DNA from: Melastoma dodecandrum
Lineage: Eukaryota; Streptophyta; Magnoliopsida; Myrtales; Melastomataceae
Assembly (NCBI GenBank): GCA_029817715.1
Contig: JARUPY010000602.1
Location: 2,063,501-2,127,500, forward strand
DNA: 64,000 bases
Direction of reading: 5' to 3'
The notes under the pieces were generated by a model, which did not search any database, had not been told where the DNA came from, and saw only the letters and a list, made by a program, of their open reading frames with translations. This document shows positions 35,504 through 48,208 of this stretch, piece after piece; positions within the stretch are counted from its first letter, which is position 1, and every line of letters starts with the position of its first letter. A program made the position numbers and the translations under genes.

Positions 35504-36689
35504 CTGCAATCCCAGAAAAAAAAACCCCACAAACGCACACAAAGACTTCCTTCGACGACCCTCAAACTCGACTTCCTCCTCCCACGTCGCCCGCTTCCCT
35601 CATCCAAACCCACAAATCAATCAGCTACAAACGACCCTTCACATTCATCCGGGGCTCGTTGCTTCCCTTTCCTGATCCGTTTCGTGGGGACGATAGCAAT
35701 GATTGGTGTCGGAGAATTGACACGAAAGAAAGACGGACAGACGAGACGGGAGAGGAGAGGCAGGCAGGGAGGGATGAGATGAACGCCCCCCAAACACGTG
35801 AGTGACAAAATGAACGGTCAAACTAACGGACGTTCGGGCCCACCCAACCGCCCCCTTCAGCTGTTCGCTCCTCCCTTCGTCCGATGTGCCTGTCGATCGC
35901 CCGCAGGTTCTGTCCCGGGCTCGTCTCTCTTGTCGGAACCTTTTTTTTTAAATAGGAAACCCGGGGAGTTCCTCAGCCGGCCGATTATTTCAGTTTAGGT
36001 CATATAGTTTTCTTACCCTTTCATATTGGTACCGACGGCTCATGTCCAACACTCTTGCAAAAATACAAGAGTAAATACTTTAGTAATCATTATTTTAATC
36101 AAAATAAAACGTTAAGAAAATTTTAGTTTTAAAATACTACTCCCATAAGTATTAGATTAAATCCTAAAAAACAGTTAATTAGTTAATAAGATTTGATTAC
36201 GAAGCATGAGAGAGTATACGAAAAGAATATAATATAATTAAATGAGAAAAATAAGGAGAAATCAGTAAGGGATAACTTTAGGACAAGTGATATTAAGAAT
36301 CTCTTTTATAGTTTAGAAACATTCCACGTGGATTCCGTGGGCAATAATTTGATGCGAATTAAGGCTCGACAGAATTTTGAATGGCTAATAATGTAATGGA
36401 GTTAAAATTTTTTAGTTTAGGTTGTGAGGAAGGATGACGAAGAGTTGAGAGGAAGGAGATGCGAACTCCTTCATGAGGCCGCTCGAAGGTCTGACGGTGA
36501 CCTGGCCGTCGGCCTCGACGGGAAGGAGGTTGTGAAGATACTTGACAAGGGCCGGCTTGATCCGGGAGATGACAGTACTTGACGCTAACATTCTCAGAGT
36601 CACGATGATTGCTTTGTCCCATAATGTTCAAATACTTGACAGGGGCCGGCCTTGAACCTGCCAAACTCTGTACAATCATTGTACAATGC
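35504..36689. other. Maspardin promoter and unassigned sequence
   Basis: The maspardin leader and promoter occupy the first few hundred bases, and the rest up to 36.36 kb is AT-rich. From 36410 to 36680 a less AT-rich block contains open minus-strand frames (for example PALVKYLHNLLPVEADGQ) that I could not assign. A phrase of about 25 bases containing ACTTGACARGGGCCGGC occurs twice, near 36540 and 36632, indicating a local duplication. Confidence 0.4.
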
Positions 36690-36719
36690 TAGCGGATGCG
36701 CTCGGCGAACCCAGTATAT

Positions 36720-37930
36720 GAGGGCCACTAGTCTCTGAGAATGTTATCGGGGTCGTTCACGATCACTTCATCGCCTGCCATCTTGACATGGAGCGATGGG
36801 CGTAATCACATGGAACATTTCAACCGTGGAATCCACTCCCACGTCTGTCAGCAATTCTTCCGCCACGTTCTTCATTATGCCGAGATGCTGCAGCAACTCT
36901 GCCATCGCCCACTCAATCGACGTGGACGACGATGTCCAGTCATATCACAAGGATCAACAGACGATCAAACATCTAAACAGGAAACAACATGAAGGATTCC
37001 ATGTGCAAACCATGAGTATTCCCTTTAGATCCCTGTTGCTGGCATCGGTCCTGAATCCTTGTCATTCGTCTGCAGCAGTTCCAGAATAAGCTGCAGGACC
37101 ATGTCCCCCCCGCCCATCTTTCCTCTTTGCTTCCTGCTTCAGCAATGCTGCTCGACGAGTTTCACTCTTGAACTCCCCTGTTGGCGCACTGAATCGAGGA
37201 ATTGGTCAAACCAAAGGTTGAGTTCCTTAGCTTCCCTCTCCACCACTTCACCGACGCTGTCTTGAACTCAGAAGCAGCAGTCTCAGCTTTCAGTCCCTCC
37301 AGCGTGCTTCCCCATAACATGGCCATTGTTGCGTCAATGCGTGAGCAGACTGATTTGTCCAATATCCACTGACGTACAAGTTATCCGGCAAATTTCTGCA
37401 ACCGAAGTCCTAACCTCCTCCCTCCTCAACCCATAGCATGCATTGAGGGTCCTTGCACTCATATCTCACAGACGAACAGCATCCACATCGCTCTCCAGTA
37501 TGGAGTTGGACCAGAATCTGAAAGGCTCTGTCCTTGCCACTGTACGTGAGGATCAACCCTGCAATATTCGGGCTGTGGTGGGAAAATGTGATGTCCTGTT
37601 CATGCACGATCTCTTTCACCAGAGCAGGCACGTTCATGATGAGTATAGCTTCTTCCTTAGCCAGAGCTTGTACAATCTACCACAGGGCATCTACCAAAAT
37701 CGAGAAGTGTGTGTGCAGATCACCTTGTGGGAAGGTCAGGTACCCGAGACCCGGCAGGCCGAGTGGTCCTGGCGGCAACGGCAGGGATGTCCTCTTCCCC
37801 TTCTCGCCAGCAGCGAAAATAGCTTGAAATCTGCTACCACCACAAGCAACGCCACTGCCGTGTTGAACACACCACCACTTCCACACATTCCAACGAGCAT
37901 CTCCATCGTCTTTCCTATCCAGAGTCACGA
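36720..37930 (-). pseudogene. Cytochrome P450 pseudogene A (CYP706-like)
   Basis: P450 segments follow one another on the minus strand in correct order but in different frames. The proline-rich hinge SLPLPPGPLGLPGLGYL lies near 37780. VPALVKEIVHEQD, then NIAGLILTYSGKD lies near 37620-37560, and YWRAMWMLFVCE near 37480. MLWGSTLEGL lies near 37310, EREAKELNLWFDQFLDSV near 37230, and the I-helix side SSSTSIEWAMAEL with EELLTDVGVDSTVE near 36920-36840. Stops and frameshifts separate them, part of the middle is missing, and the ExxR, PERF and heme-cysteine regions are absent, so it cannot encode an enzyme. NIAGLILTYSGKD and the LWGSTLEG box point to CYP706. It lies downstream of the citrate synthase gene; a similar relic lies upstream of it. 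Confidence 0.8.
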
Positions 37931-38428
37931 TGACTGTACAATTTTGGCAGGTTTACTTCATCGGCAATTTAAGCAAATGAACTGAATTATTGCATGCGCA
38001 CGTTGCCTTAAGCATGAGAATAGGACGTTTACCGTTTTTTATCATCAAGTGTGTCTGCTTCTGGAGTTGGACGACTTTCGGCATCGAATTTTCAATGCCA
38101 CGCCTGCCCTGGTCCGAGTAATTAAGTTTTGGGCAATCGGGGAGTTCCCTGCTCCAAGGAATGCAACTCAGGTTGATGATAAGCTTGAAATTCGATTGCT
38201 CAAAATAGAAGGATAGTAGAGCACAGGAAACTCGAAATCCAATTCAAAATCGAGTAATTATTCTTATGGTCCGGCCAGCATCAATGGGCGAAACTCAAAG
38301 TCTAAGTGTAAAACATGGGTAAACTATCTGCAGCCTGACCTTATTACCCAAACACTTATATCCTCCTATTCCTAAAGCAAACACAACTCAAAGATGGAAA
38401 AGAGCCACGGTTCATTTTGTCGCATTCC

Positions 38429-41400
38429 TCAGGATGAAGCTGCTTTCTTGCTATGATTCTCGAGCCAATCCATGGTCACGCTCTTTGGCCTCTCTAGTGG
38501 TAATCCAAGCGCTCTGTCCCATATAAGCTGCACCACCAGCCAAAGTCTCTTAACCCTTATTACCATGTATTGCAAGGGAAAGGAAAAGCTGTCTTGGAAT
38601 TGGAATGAGGCGAAGGTACCTGAGAGCATATCCCGATGCTCCTTGACACCCCAAAAAGGACAGTATAATACCTGCTCAGGATAAATTTTCTTAAGTTTGT
38701 TGCGAGTATGAAATACCATAAGCAACCGCACAAGCATGAACAAAACCAGATGCACAAAAAGAAGTGGAAGTAGCAGAAGATAAAAAGATGAGCCGAAAGA
38801 GAATGAGGCAGGGACCTTGCTTCGGTTAAACCAAAATGATTTAGGAGCACTCCGCTGTGTGCATCAACATTAGGCCATGGGTTCTTGACCTGGAGATAAA
38901 CTGAGCTTAGTCACAAAGTCACCAAATAATTTTCTTTTAATTATCACAAATATCTATTTCAAAATGAGGACAACAGTTTCCTGGAGACAGAGAACAGCAA
39001 CAACCTTTCCTAACTCTGTCAGTACCGGAGGCACCACTTCGTAGAGCTTTGAGACCTGGGGAATTATGTGATGCCAATCTTTAAATCACTACAGGGTATA
39101 ATCTTCTACGATAATATTAAACCGTAAGACGGACTGAAATGCAAACCAGCTGGAATAGTGGGTCATCAGGCAAGTGCTTCAGGGCAAATTCCCTTTGACA
39201 AGTGTACCTGGGATCCGTTTTACGCAACACTCCATGGCCAAAACCGGGAACAACCTGCATACCAACCGGCAAGTCACCTGTCAGCGAAATAATGAAACTA
39301 ACCATCGATCAGGTGTTCGGTCACTTATGAGCGATGAACAAAACAGGAGCCTGACAATTAAAACTTGTAAACCAGGCAAAATCAACCTCGCATCTCCATG
39401 ATCTTAATAGCAAACTTCCAAGCACAAGCAAAGCATATATTACGTTATACATGGATTTCACAAATGGAAAACTACGAGAAACTTTCAGAATTTTAGCTCC
39501 GACCGGCAGTCGGAAGATCATGAAACAAAACAAAGCATCGCCAACTAAACCTTGCCACTATTCAGGGTCTTCCAAACATAGTCCTTTAGTTGTTCCTTTG
39601 TGATGTTTTCTCCACATTCATCTACAACCGACTTTATCCACAGCAAAACCTCCTGCAAAAAGTGGCGAGTAATATTTGAGTGATGTTTTATTGTCACACA
39701 AAGAGCCATAAACATGTACTTCTCATCAAAAGATAGGATCTGATATGAAGACCATTATAACCAAAATAAGAAAAAAAAAACATTTTTTTTTTTGTATGTG
39801 GCATTGATCTTTCTGGTCATGATTTTCAAGCTCAATCAGGTAGTACGTTCTCTTAAAAAATGTGGGCTTAAGCAAACTTTCCTTTATATTCTCTTGCAAA
39901 TAAGGATTCCATAGAATCATCTTTCTATTTCATCAAACATTTGATATATTTCAAACATTCTGGATTGCGTTGGATATATTCCTTAAATAACATGTGAGGA
40001 AAGACAAAAGAAACATAATTCTTGTCAATTAAGGTATCATACCTGATTAGCTAACCCGTGTAGTGGCCCAGCTAAACCATTCAAAGCAGCTGCAAATGAA
40101 AGGTACGGGTCTGAAAGTGCACTTGCTACCTGTGGACAGAAGATTATAACCCAGGATCAGATTACAGAAATCCATGTACATCAAATTTTTTAATAAGCGA
40201 TAACGAGAAGAGTTCCTCATCAGTCACAAATAGTTGAAAAATGCAACCATTCCATGATTTGGAACACAGTCAAACTTATAGCACTCGTCGGTTTTGAAAT
40301 CAAAAACTAGCATTCTGTCTTTCTAGTTTTATAATTAATGGAGTAAACTTTTCAAATAAAACAGCATCATAAACAAACTATTGGCATTTTATTTTGAAAT
40401 TGTTTCAGCATTGATGGTAATATAAGTCGTATTAACTGTTGTATGCCAAAATCCAAATACAATCTAAAGTTCAGACCACTCTCCGAAAATTTCTTCCCAA
40501 CATTCTCGTACTTAAAATTGAAGAGAAATGCTACCAACACTGCCCTTGGGTTGGGGAGTGTTGAACGCACCTCTATATTATTGGTTCATGCCAGTGAAAT
40601 AGAACAAATTAATATTATATGAGGCTGATGTGGACCAATAGAATGGAGTGTCCAACACTCCCTGTCCAGGGGACTGTTGGTAACACTTCTCAAAATTGAA
40701 TACTTTCTGCTGTTGTACTGGAATCCAGGTAACGAGTAAAGCGTTGAACGTAACATCAAATCAGACACCATGTAACTTACAAGGTGGCCAGTGTGCGCGC
40801 TAACATTCCCACCCTCATGATCACTGGAAAAGAAAAATTATTTCGCGAACAAGCAAAAGACAAGTAGTTATGAGATTAAGAAGCAAAATACTTCACATTG
40901 TCTGAAGAGGATTTCAATGCAAGGATACCTGTGGATTGTGACATAGAGCCTCATAAGCTCATGCATTACTGGATTATCAAATCCTAGCATGTGGGCAAAA
41001 TTTCCTCCATAATCTAAGGAATCGTCAACTGGAATCGATTGACCACCCTTGAATATCCTTCAAGTAAAGAAAGTATCTTATTGAGTAAACAAAACACCTC
41101 CAACTAAGAAAAACTAATTTTTATGTCATGTCTAAAAAAAACTGAAGCACCTTTTCAACGTATAAAGTAGAGACATTGAAAAGATGTAGCATGCATATAA
41201 ATTTTAAAAGTATGCACTACATTTACCTCCGATACACATATGAAGCAACCAACGGAAGCCGTGCAATTAAATTAAGAGAATCCTCATATGTTGGTTCCCA
41301 ATACCTACAAGTTCCAAATTAGACACAATAATGTACGGGGGGCAGAAGAAAAAATGGCATAAGAACTTGTTATAGTCTTACTTGGATTTAGCAATACCCT

Positions 41401-43777
41401 TCTCATATGCTTGCTGGAATTCACTTTGAACCTGAGAAAAAGCTCATGAACTTTAATTTGTCAGTAAGGTTGATGAGAAATAAGCCACCAAAAATTCTTT
41501 CCAGGATAGCAACAATTCGTCTGCACCATTAATCAAAGATTGTGTGGACAAGGTAGATGAAACCGTGCTACTTTTAAGACACCAGTAAACGATTTTACTG
41601 TTGATTTCTAGTTTATATGCAAAACTCGATTTGCCTTATACAGAAGATCCACCGTACTTAAATTATAAAGTTTTTATTTTTCTGACATGTCTAACATCAT
41701 CACACATTGATATTCCCCTCAGTAACATAGTAATAAAGCTTTGTTAGAATCAAAAGAGTAATTCATTTAAGAGGTAAAGGGACCTCAGTTGAATACAATT
41801 AGCAGCAATAACAAAGTCAGTAAAAGTTCTGAGAATCCATGCAGCACGGCGGTCAGCCTAATGTTCATTTTGAAGTACGGCATATAACACCAAAACCATT
41901 TTACTGGAAACTCTGTTGAAAATGATGAATTTTAAAGTGCTCTGATCCACAACCTGAAGAGCCATTACTCCGGAGGCAAACTGTGTCATGGGATGAGCTG
42001 TTTCTGGCAGGGCATCAATAGCCTTATACACATAATCTGTAAGCACATATCGAAAGAGCATGAGACGTAGTACAGTACTGTCACCAAAAATCAAAATGTC
42101 ATAGCACCTTGTGCTAAAACCAAGATTACAAACTATATGATACAAATCTATCCACCAAATAAAAATTGTATTACTACTCGCATAATATCTCAGTACTCTA
42201 GTATCTCTCCGAGTATCTTGAAGAAAACGGTGGTGGAACAAAAATAAAATGGAATCACCGCCTCTACTTCTCATGGAGCATCAATTTCAAGCATGTTTCA
42301 CACAGACCAGATTAAAAGAGAAAAACTGACTTGGAACAGTAGCACGGGTTCGCAGCTCATTTGATAGTGCATCAACTTGCCCCTTGCTAGGTACCTGAAA
42401 ACCCAGAATTCTCTGATAAACTTTTGAGCCAAAGAAACCAAATGGAAGTACCAAATCCACAGCTATTCCAATAGTAAGAATCGTGACATCAATAGAAACG
42501 AGAACTTTCACCTTTCCAGTTAAAAGAAGCCATAAAAGACCCTCAGGGAGTGGCTCTCCCCCAGGTTTTGCAGCTGGCAGTAACTTTTGGCATTCTGGAA
42601 TTGAAAGACCCCGAAAACGAATTCCCTGAGAAGCCAATGACACCCAACTGAGAAAGATAACAAAAATATAGCTTGAACATGTCCAAGAACAGACTTTTTA
42701 CCTCCTCTGGGTCAAGCAAAGATGTTTCCCAGAGTAATCCAACCATTCCTCTCATGCCACCAAGTACCTAAGCGACCATTAAAATGGTTTTGGACAACTG
42801 AACCAATACAAGCGATGAAAATCCAGATCAAATCTATACCATGTCCAAGGTGATATTTCCCAGCTGAACCTTTCCATGTTCAGCTTTAAGTTTCTTTAGT
42901 CGTTCCTGCAGCCACCAGAGTATTAACCTCAAGTCCCCATTATTAAATGGTAACAGTAAGGTGTTAATTGATTACCCATTAGGATTAAAATTAAGACAAG
43001 CATTAGAATGGGGTTTTACTTCACTTCTCTTTCCTAGGCCAATGCATACCAGAAAGTCATCATAAAGAATAAAAATCCACTTTTAGGATGAGAGCGAACC
43101 AACAGATCGAACCGAACATGTCAAGCAAGCTAAGAGAATGTATAAAATAAATGATCCAGTTCAAGGAAATGAGAAGACATCGCCCAAGCAAAACGAATTC
43201 ACAGCAAGGAAGGGGGAGGGGAGAAACCTGCTGTTCTGGAATCAGTTCCTTCAGCTGGGAGCGGAGATCCTGTCAGGAACACACAAACAAAAAAGGGACA
43301 TTTGTTTGAGTTAACCATTCCAGAACTTGTCTAAGAAAATAAGAAAATCGAACATTAGGTGTCTACAACAAGTCTAGCCAAACAGCATTTAGATCAGTAA
43401 CTTTGAAATTTCTCCACCTTTCATAGATCTCCGAAAAGAAAATAATGAAAACGGGTAAAAAACAGTTCTTTATCATTAAGCTAGTCTTAATTAGCCCCAT
43501 CCTAAGGACACGAGGAAGAAGGTTACCGTATCCTGGGAAGATGTTTGCATCTGAATCCATCTAACGAATGTCAAGGGGCTCGATTTCTGCTTCTGCACCT
43601 GCCAAAGGAAAAGGAATAATTTTGACACCCCCCAAACACCCGTAAAGAGATCAATAATCCAGCAGCAAAATTCAAAGCGTGCCTCGTGATCCCACCAAAC
43701 CCCATCTAGGAAAAAAGAAAGGGGGCAAAACTCACATTCCTCCGAGAGAGGGCAGACAAGCTGCGGAACAACGCCAT
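38429..43777 (-). CDS. CSY4: Citrate synthase, mitochondrial (CSY4 orthologue)
   Basis: Nineteen coding exons, from ATG 43777 to the TGA at 38429-38431, give 473 residues (Arabidopsis CSY4 has 474). Coding exons run 43777-43736, 43598-43527, 43269-43228, 42905-42840, 42767-42702, 42625-42512, 42394-42331, 42036-41954, 41431-41382, 41304-41227, 41057-40929, 40823-40781, 40129-40043, 39652-39551, 39254-39147, 39055-39005, 38889-38816, 38671-38620 and 38527-38429. The enzyme condenses oxaloacetate with acetyl-CoA in the TCA cycle. An Arg/Ser-rich presequence ([14 protein letters not shown]) indicates mitochondrial import. Catalytic-region motifs are present: [27 protein letters not shown], and [16 protein letters not shown] with the active-site His. 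No frameshift or missing residue is apparent. Intron 12 carries a MITE. P450 pseudogenes flank both sides. Confidence 0.96.
40524..40690. mobile_element. MITE inside citrate synthase intron 12
   Basis: A fold-back of 167 bp whose two ends, read inward, are AGAAATGCTACCAACA and AGAAGTGTTACCAACA. The inverted similarity continues for about 42 bases on each side (GGGAGTGTTGRAC) and more weakly beyond (ATTGGTYCA). The middle is AT-rich with no coding potential. I could not identify a target-site duplication, so the superfamily is open. It sits in the intron between exons ending at 40781 and starting at 40129, away from both splice sites. Confidence 0.65.
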
Positions 43778-44012
43778 CAAGCCTTTTCACAAATCGCCTT
43801 CCTCCCCTTCAATCAATCAAGCAAAGACAAACAAATATCAAATTACGACCGCATCACGGGGACACGGGCCAGCGAAAGACCATCATCAGTCGAATTCCTT
43901 TACCTGCAGATGAACGGACGCTTCTGAAGAATTGGGATGGCAAATCGAATAGAAACCAAAGGTTGAACGAATCACTGCGGGGCGGCCCTTTTGTTGTCGG
44001 TCGGCTGTCGGA

Positions 44013-44022
44013 GTTTTTATAG
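44013..44022 (-). promoter_or_regulatory. TATA box of the citrate synthase gene (predicted)
   Basis: On the minus strand CTATAAAAAC lies about 236 bases upstream of the start codon at 43777, so transcription would begin near 43985. It is predicted from position only. Confidence 0.4.
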
Positions 44023-44082
44023 GCAACTTTGGGATTTGGGTCGCCTAAAATGTGAATGCACACGTCATGTTGCACGCTCTAT

Positions 44083-44104
44083 ATCATCATCATCATCATC
44101 ATCA
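44083..44104. repeat. ATC trinucleotide microsatellite
   Basis: A pure ATC run of about seven copies lies between the citrate synthase promoter and P450 pseudogene B. Confidence 0.8.
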
Positions 44105-44116
44105 TTCTTTACTTTA

Positions 44117-45390
44117 TTAGGAATTGGAATCCAAATGGTGACCAGGCAAACAGTCTGGAGTTTTACATGTAGAGTTCAAGTTAACCAGTCTCGGCACCCG
44201 GATCGCCACCAGCGGCGTCTTCTTCCTTGCGACGATGCTGACAACATACGAGGACTTGATTTCTGCCCCTCTCGGCAGTTCCCTTTCGAAGCAATGCAGC
44301 ATGTTGGCCAGCAAATACATCAGCATCTTCTCCGCGGGTGCCAAGCCCGAGCACATCCTCCTGCCAGTCCGGATTCTTCAAGAGCTCCACCATCGTCGCT
44401 GTTGTATCACTCCCGCCTCCCACAATGTCCTGTTGAAAGGCAAAATGGAGATGTCGTAAGAGAGGCAACACTTTTATTACACGAACAGCTAAACTGATGA
44501 CTGTAACTCGTGATAAGAACGCATGATTTATTATTTACTTAATATTACAGAGTAAGCCAACATACCATGAGCATGCTCCTGATTTCCTGGTTGTTCGTCG
44601 ATGAGTCGTCTTTGTTTTCGGTCTGTGCTTCCAGGAGGAGCTGCAATAGATTCTTCTTTCCCTCCCTCGTGTCCAATGATTTTCTCTCTTCCCAATGTTT
44701 AATGGACTTGGTGATCGAACCAAGTAACTGGTCGAACCATACATTCACTTCCCCCGCTTCCCTTTCCACGCCTTGCAGGTCAAACCTTGAGAGCACCAGA
44801 AAGAGGTCTGAAATATTCGGTCTCCCGATGAGCTATAGAAACCTTGCGCTTACCTTCTTCAACTAAGCAGCGTAGAACTCATCACCCTTGTGTACACCAA
44901 GACTGCATCCTGTACCATGGCCATCACTACATTTCTTTTCGGCATCTTCCATCACTACATTTACTATGGTCCCAAAGGGCATGCACCCCAACATCGACAG
45001 GCATCCCTGCCATTTTATAAATCTCAACGACCGATCTTCAAACCGCTTGGCTCCTCAGGTCATATATCAATTGAGGCTCCTCGTGCTCATCATTTCACAT
45101 CCAAAAAACCTGCATCGACCTCCAGTAGGCATTGTAATCGGAAAAGGCGATGTCATTGCCCCCTTAGGTCATCATGTCCGAGGAGGGAAATTGTGATCCT
45201 GGTAGCGGACAATCGCCTTGACGAGCTCCAGTGAACTTGCTCCCCTGGAAAGGAAGGTACCCCAGAATAGGCACGCTGCGCGGTCCCAGTGGCAGCCGCA
45301 TGGATTTGGAGTTGCTCAACCGTTTGAATATCAAGAACAACCCAATAGCAGGTGCCGCTGGACATTGCCACGAAGGTGACACGACAATAT
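44117..45390 (-). pseudogene. Cytochrome P450 pseudogene B (CYP706-like)
   Basis: The relic reads on the minus strand in several frames. LPLGPRSVPILGYLPFQGS (near 45290) is the N-terminal hinge. NDIAFSDYNAYWRSMQ (near 45155) and YDLRSQAV followed by SVVEIYKMAGMPVDVGV (near 45060) are B-C helix parts. NISDLFLVLSRFDLQGVERE (near 44780) precedes WFDQLLGSITKSIKHWEERK. Below 44570 come DIVGGGSDTTATMVELLKNP (I-helix) and the C-terminal CSGLAPAEKMLMYLLANM and ARKKTPLVAIRVPRL. Internal stops and frame changes are frequent. The I-helix runs almost directly into the heme-binding cysteine loop, so about 120 residues with the ExxR and PERF motifs are deleted. CYP706 identity is inferred from the NDIAFSxYxxYWR and SRFDLQGVERE blocks. 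It is related to pseudogene A beyond the citrate synthase gene. Confidence 0.85.
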
Positions 45391-45740
45391 TATATAAATA
45401 GTTGAAATTCTCGGTATAAATGGAATAAAATTGGAATGCGGCTCTTAGCTTTTAGGCATTTCTATTATTTGTAAGATTTTTGTGAGTATTTGTTTCCTGC
45501 TTCTTAAGTATTATATTCTTTTTTATTCTTTATTTACGTCCTCGAACCAAAGTCGTGTTTGTTTGTCGAACATTTTCGAACTACGTTTAAGGAATAAGAT
45601 GACCAAATAACGTGCAGACTCCGGACATCAATTAATGATAGATATAACACGAAGTAAAAATTAGGGGAGGATTAAAAAATAAACTGCAAAGAAGAAAAAC
45701 TCAGCAGCAAATCTAAAATGACCGCTCCATCCCATTCCCA

Positions 45741-46564
45741 TCATAACAAGACTACTACGACCCCCACCACGAATACATGAAGCCCAATCAATCCAACCCA
45801 AGTCGCCTTCCCGACAGAAGAAGCACCTCCGTTCTGGTCCTTCCCGGGAACAGCCGCTGCCGTGCCGACAACATGCCCAAACGACTTATAATTAGTATGC
45901 AGTCAGATTTTAGAACTCGAAATCCTTTCAATTTCATCCTAATGGTCGCTAATCTAATAAAGCATTGGCAAAATCTGTCAACTGCAGTAATAAATGTGGT
46001 TCCATTCCATTAAACAGAAGATTATTATGTCGGGAGGGGGGACTGCCCCCATTAATTTCATAATCCATGGAGGCAAAAAATATGTAATGCCATCATCCTC
46101 TTTACCTGGAGCTGATGATGGAGACTGAGCAACACTCGCTGAGAAACAGCAAATCAAAAGGGAAGTATGATTAGTTTTTAATCAAACGGTTTAAGCTACG
46201 TAATGTGTTCAAGATGATGATGAACTTGGGCATGAATGAGAATAAAAGAGTTACCAGCGCAGAAGTCGGCGGAAGCAGCGACGCCGCACGCCTTGGTGAG
46301 ACCAAACACCTGGGTTATGTTAATGTTGTAAGTCTGGAGGAGTCCCGGCGTCTGGTAGAGCTTGCAGAGGCAGTCCCTCTGGTTCGCCACCGCGTCCCTC
46401 ATGGGGTTGCAGCAGCTGTCCGGCACCTTCGATGTCGACTTGAGGAACTGGTAGCACGGCACGAGCTGCACCACGCAGGTCGGGGTGGACTGCCCCGACG
46501 ATCGAAGCACACAGAGGAAGGCGGTGACAAGGGCGAGGATGGCGGCGGACGTCTGGCGGGCCAT
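45741..46564 (-). CDS. GPI-anchored non-specific lipid transfer protein (LTPG-like)
   Basis: Three coding exons (46564-46255, 46138-46106, 45856-45741) give 152 residues. A signal peptide covers about residues 1-24. The eight-cysteine motif is complete: C30, C37, C51-C52, C65, C67, C93 and C102, in the C-C-CC-CxC-C-C order of plant nsLTPs, which form a hydrophobic tunnel for lipids. After the fold comes a short Ser/Pro/Ala-rich linker (SVAQSPSSAPG). The C-terminus is hydrophobic (VGLIGLHVFVVGVVVVLL), as expected of a GPI-attachment signal, so the mature protein should sit on the outer plasma membrane or in the wall. The exon pattern (8CM exon, tiny linker exon, GPI exon) is common for LTPG genes. 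LTPGs commonly take part in cuticle or suberin lipid export; which member this is cannot be said. Confidence 0.88.
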
Positions 46565-47222
46565 CTTATGGTTTCAAAGTGTTTTTCTTCTCAATAAGGA
46601 AGGGGAGAGGGGTGCTTTTGCTTTTTGGTTAGTTGTCTACTCTGTTGGTAGATGGAGTGGTGGTGACAAAGCCCGAATTAAATGGCTCCCTTTTCCCGTA
46701 TTGGCAACTGGGTTTTGCCTGACCCCTGACTCGTGTTGTGCATCAATGTTTTACTTCTTTGGCATCCAGCCAGCCAGCCCCCCCAACAACAACAACCGTG
46801 GATTCAAGGGAATTGAATTTCTGGGATCTAACTGTAATAAATTACGACTGTTGTGGTGGGAGATTGAGGGGGGAGTTTGAACCTTCTTACCTACTTCTTC
46901 AGACCACCGGACAACAAAATTGAATGAGACCGACAAGACACTCTCAACTTAGACACTAACGTGGCACTAATCCCGCTATTTACTATGTGCTAATTACTCT
47001 GCACCAGATATTATCCATAATCCACGACAAGAATAGATGTAAGATGCATTTGCTAATGAGATTTCGAATGCTGCAACCCAGGAACGAATTCGTAGCTCAA
47101 ACAAGACTCATGTTCGTTGCATTGCTGATTAAATACAAGGTACGCCATAAAGCCTAAAACAGATCCATGAAATTTTGCAAAGGACAGAAAAGGTGAACTC
47201 GAATGGGCCCGGTCGAGGCACC
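46565..47222. other. LTPG promoter and RPS29 3' flank
   Basis: Promoter and leader of the LTPG-like gene (minus strand) followed by the 3' region of RPS29. Frames here, such as plus 46485-46880, are antisense shadows or noise. No further feature was seen. Confidence 0.45.
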
Positions 47223-47798
<576 letters not shown>

Positions 47799-48208
47799 CT
47801 CTCCTGTCTCTTTTAGTCGCGTTCGGCTGGAGTGAAAGCCTGGGAGTCGGGACTCTGGAGGGAGGGAGGTGGGGTTGTAGAGGAAGACCAGAAGAACCCT
47901 AACTTCATGGGTCTGGGCCACTTCAATCCGTTAGGCCCATGATGAATAAAGAAAATGAAGGCCTAATTTTTGTTCCTTGCAGCCCCCTCATTCCATGATT
48001 CGAGTCCGTTCAGCAGAAAGGCATCAAAAGAGTAGCGCTACATCGTTCCCTTACTATCACACCCCAGACTAGACACAAAGCACCAGATTTGTAACGCGGA
48101 CGGTCAGAGTTGGACAGGGTTTCAGGTTCGATCATCAACTCGTTCAGTTACCCGGTTCCATCAGGATAGGCATTCCGCTTTCAATACCAGCAGACAAAGG
48201 GTCTCTAT

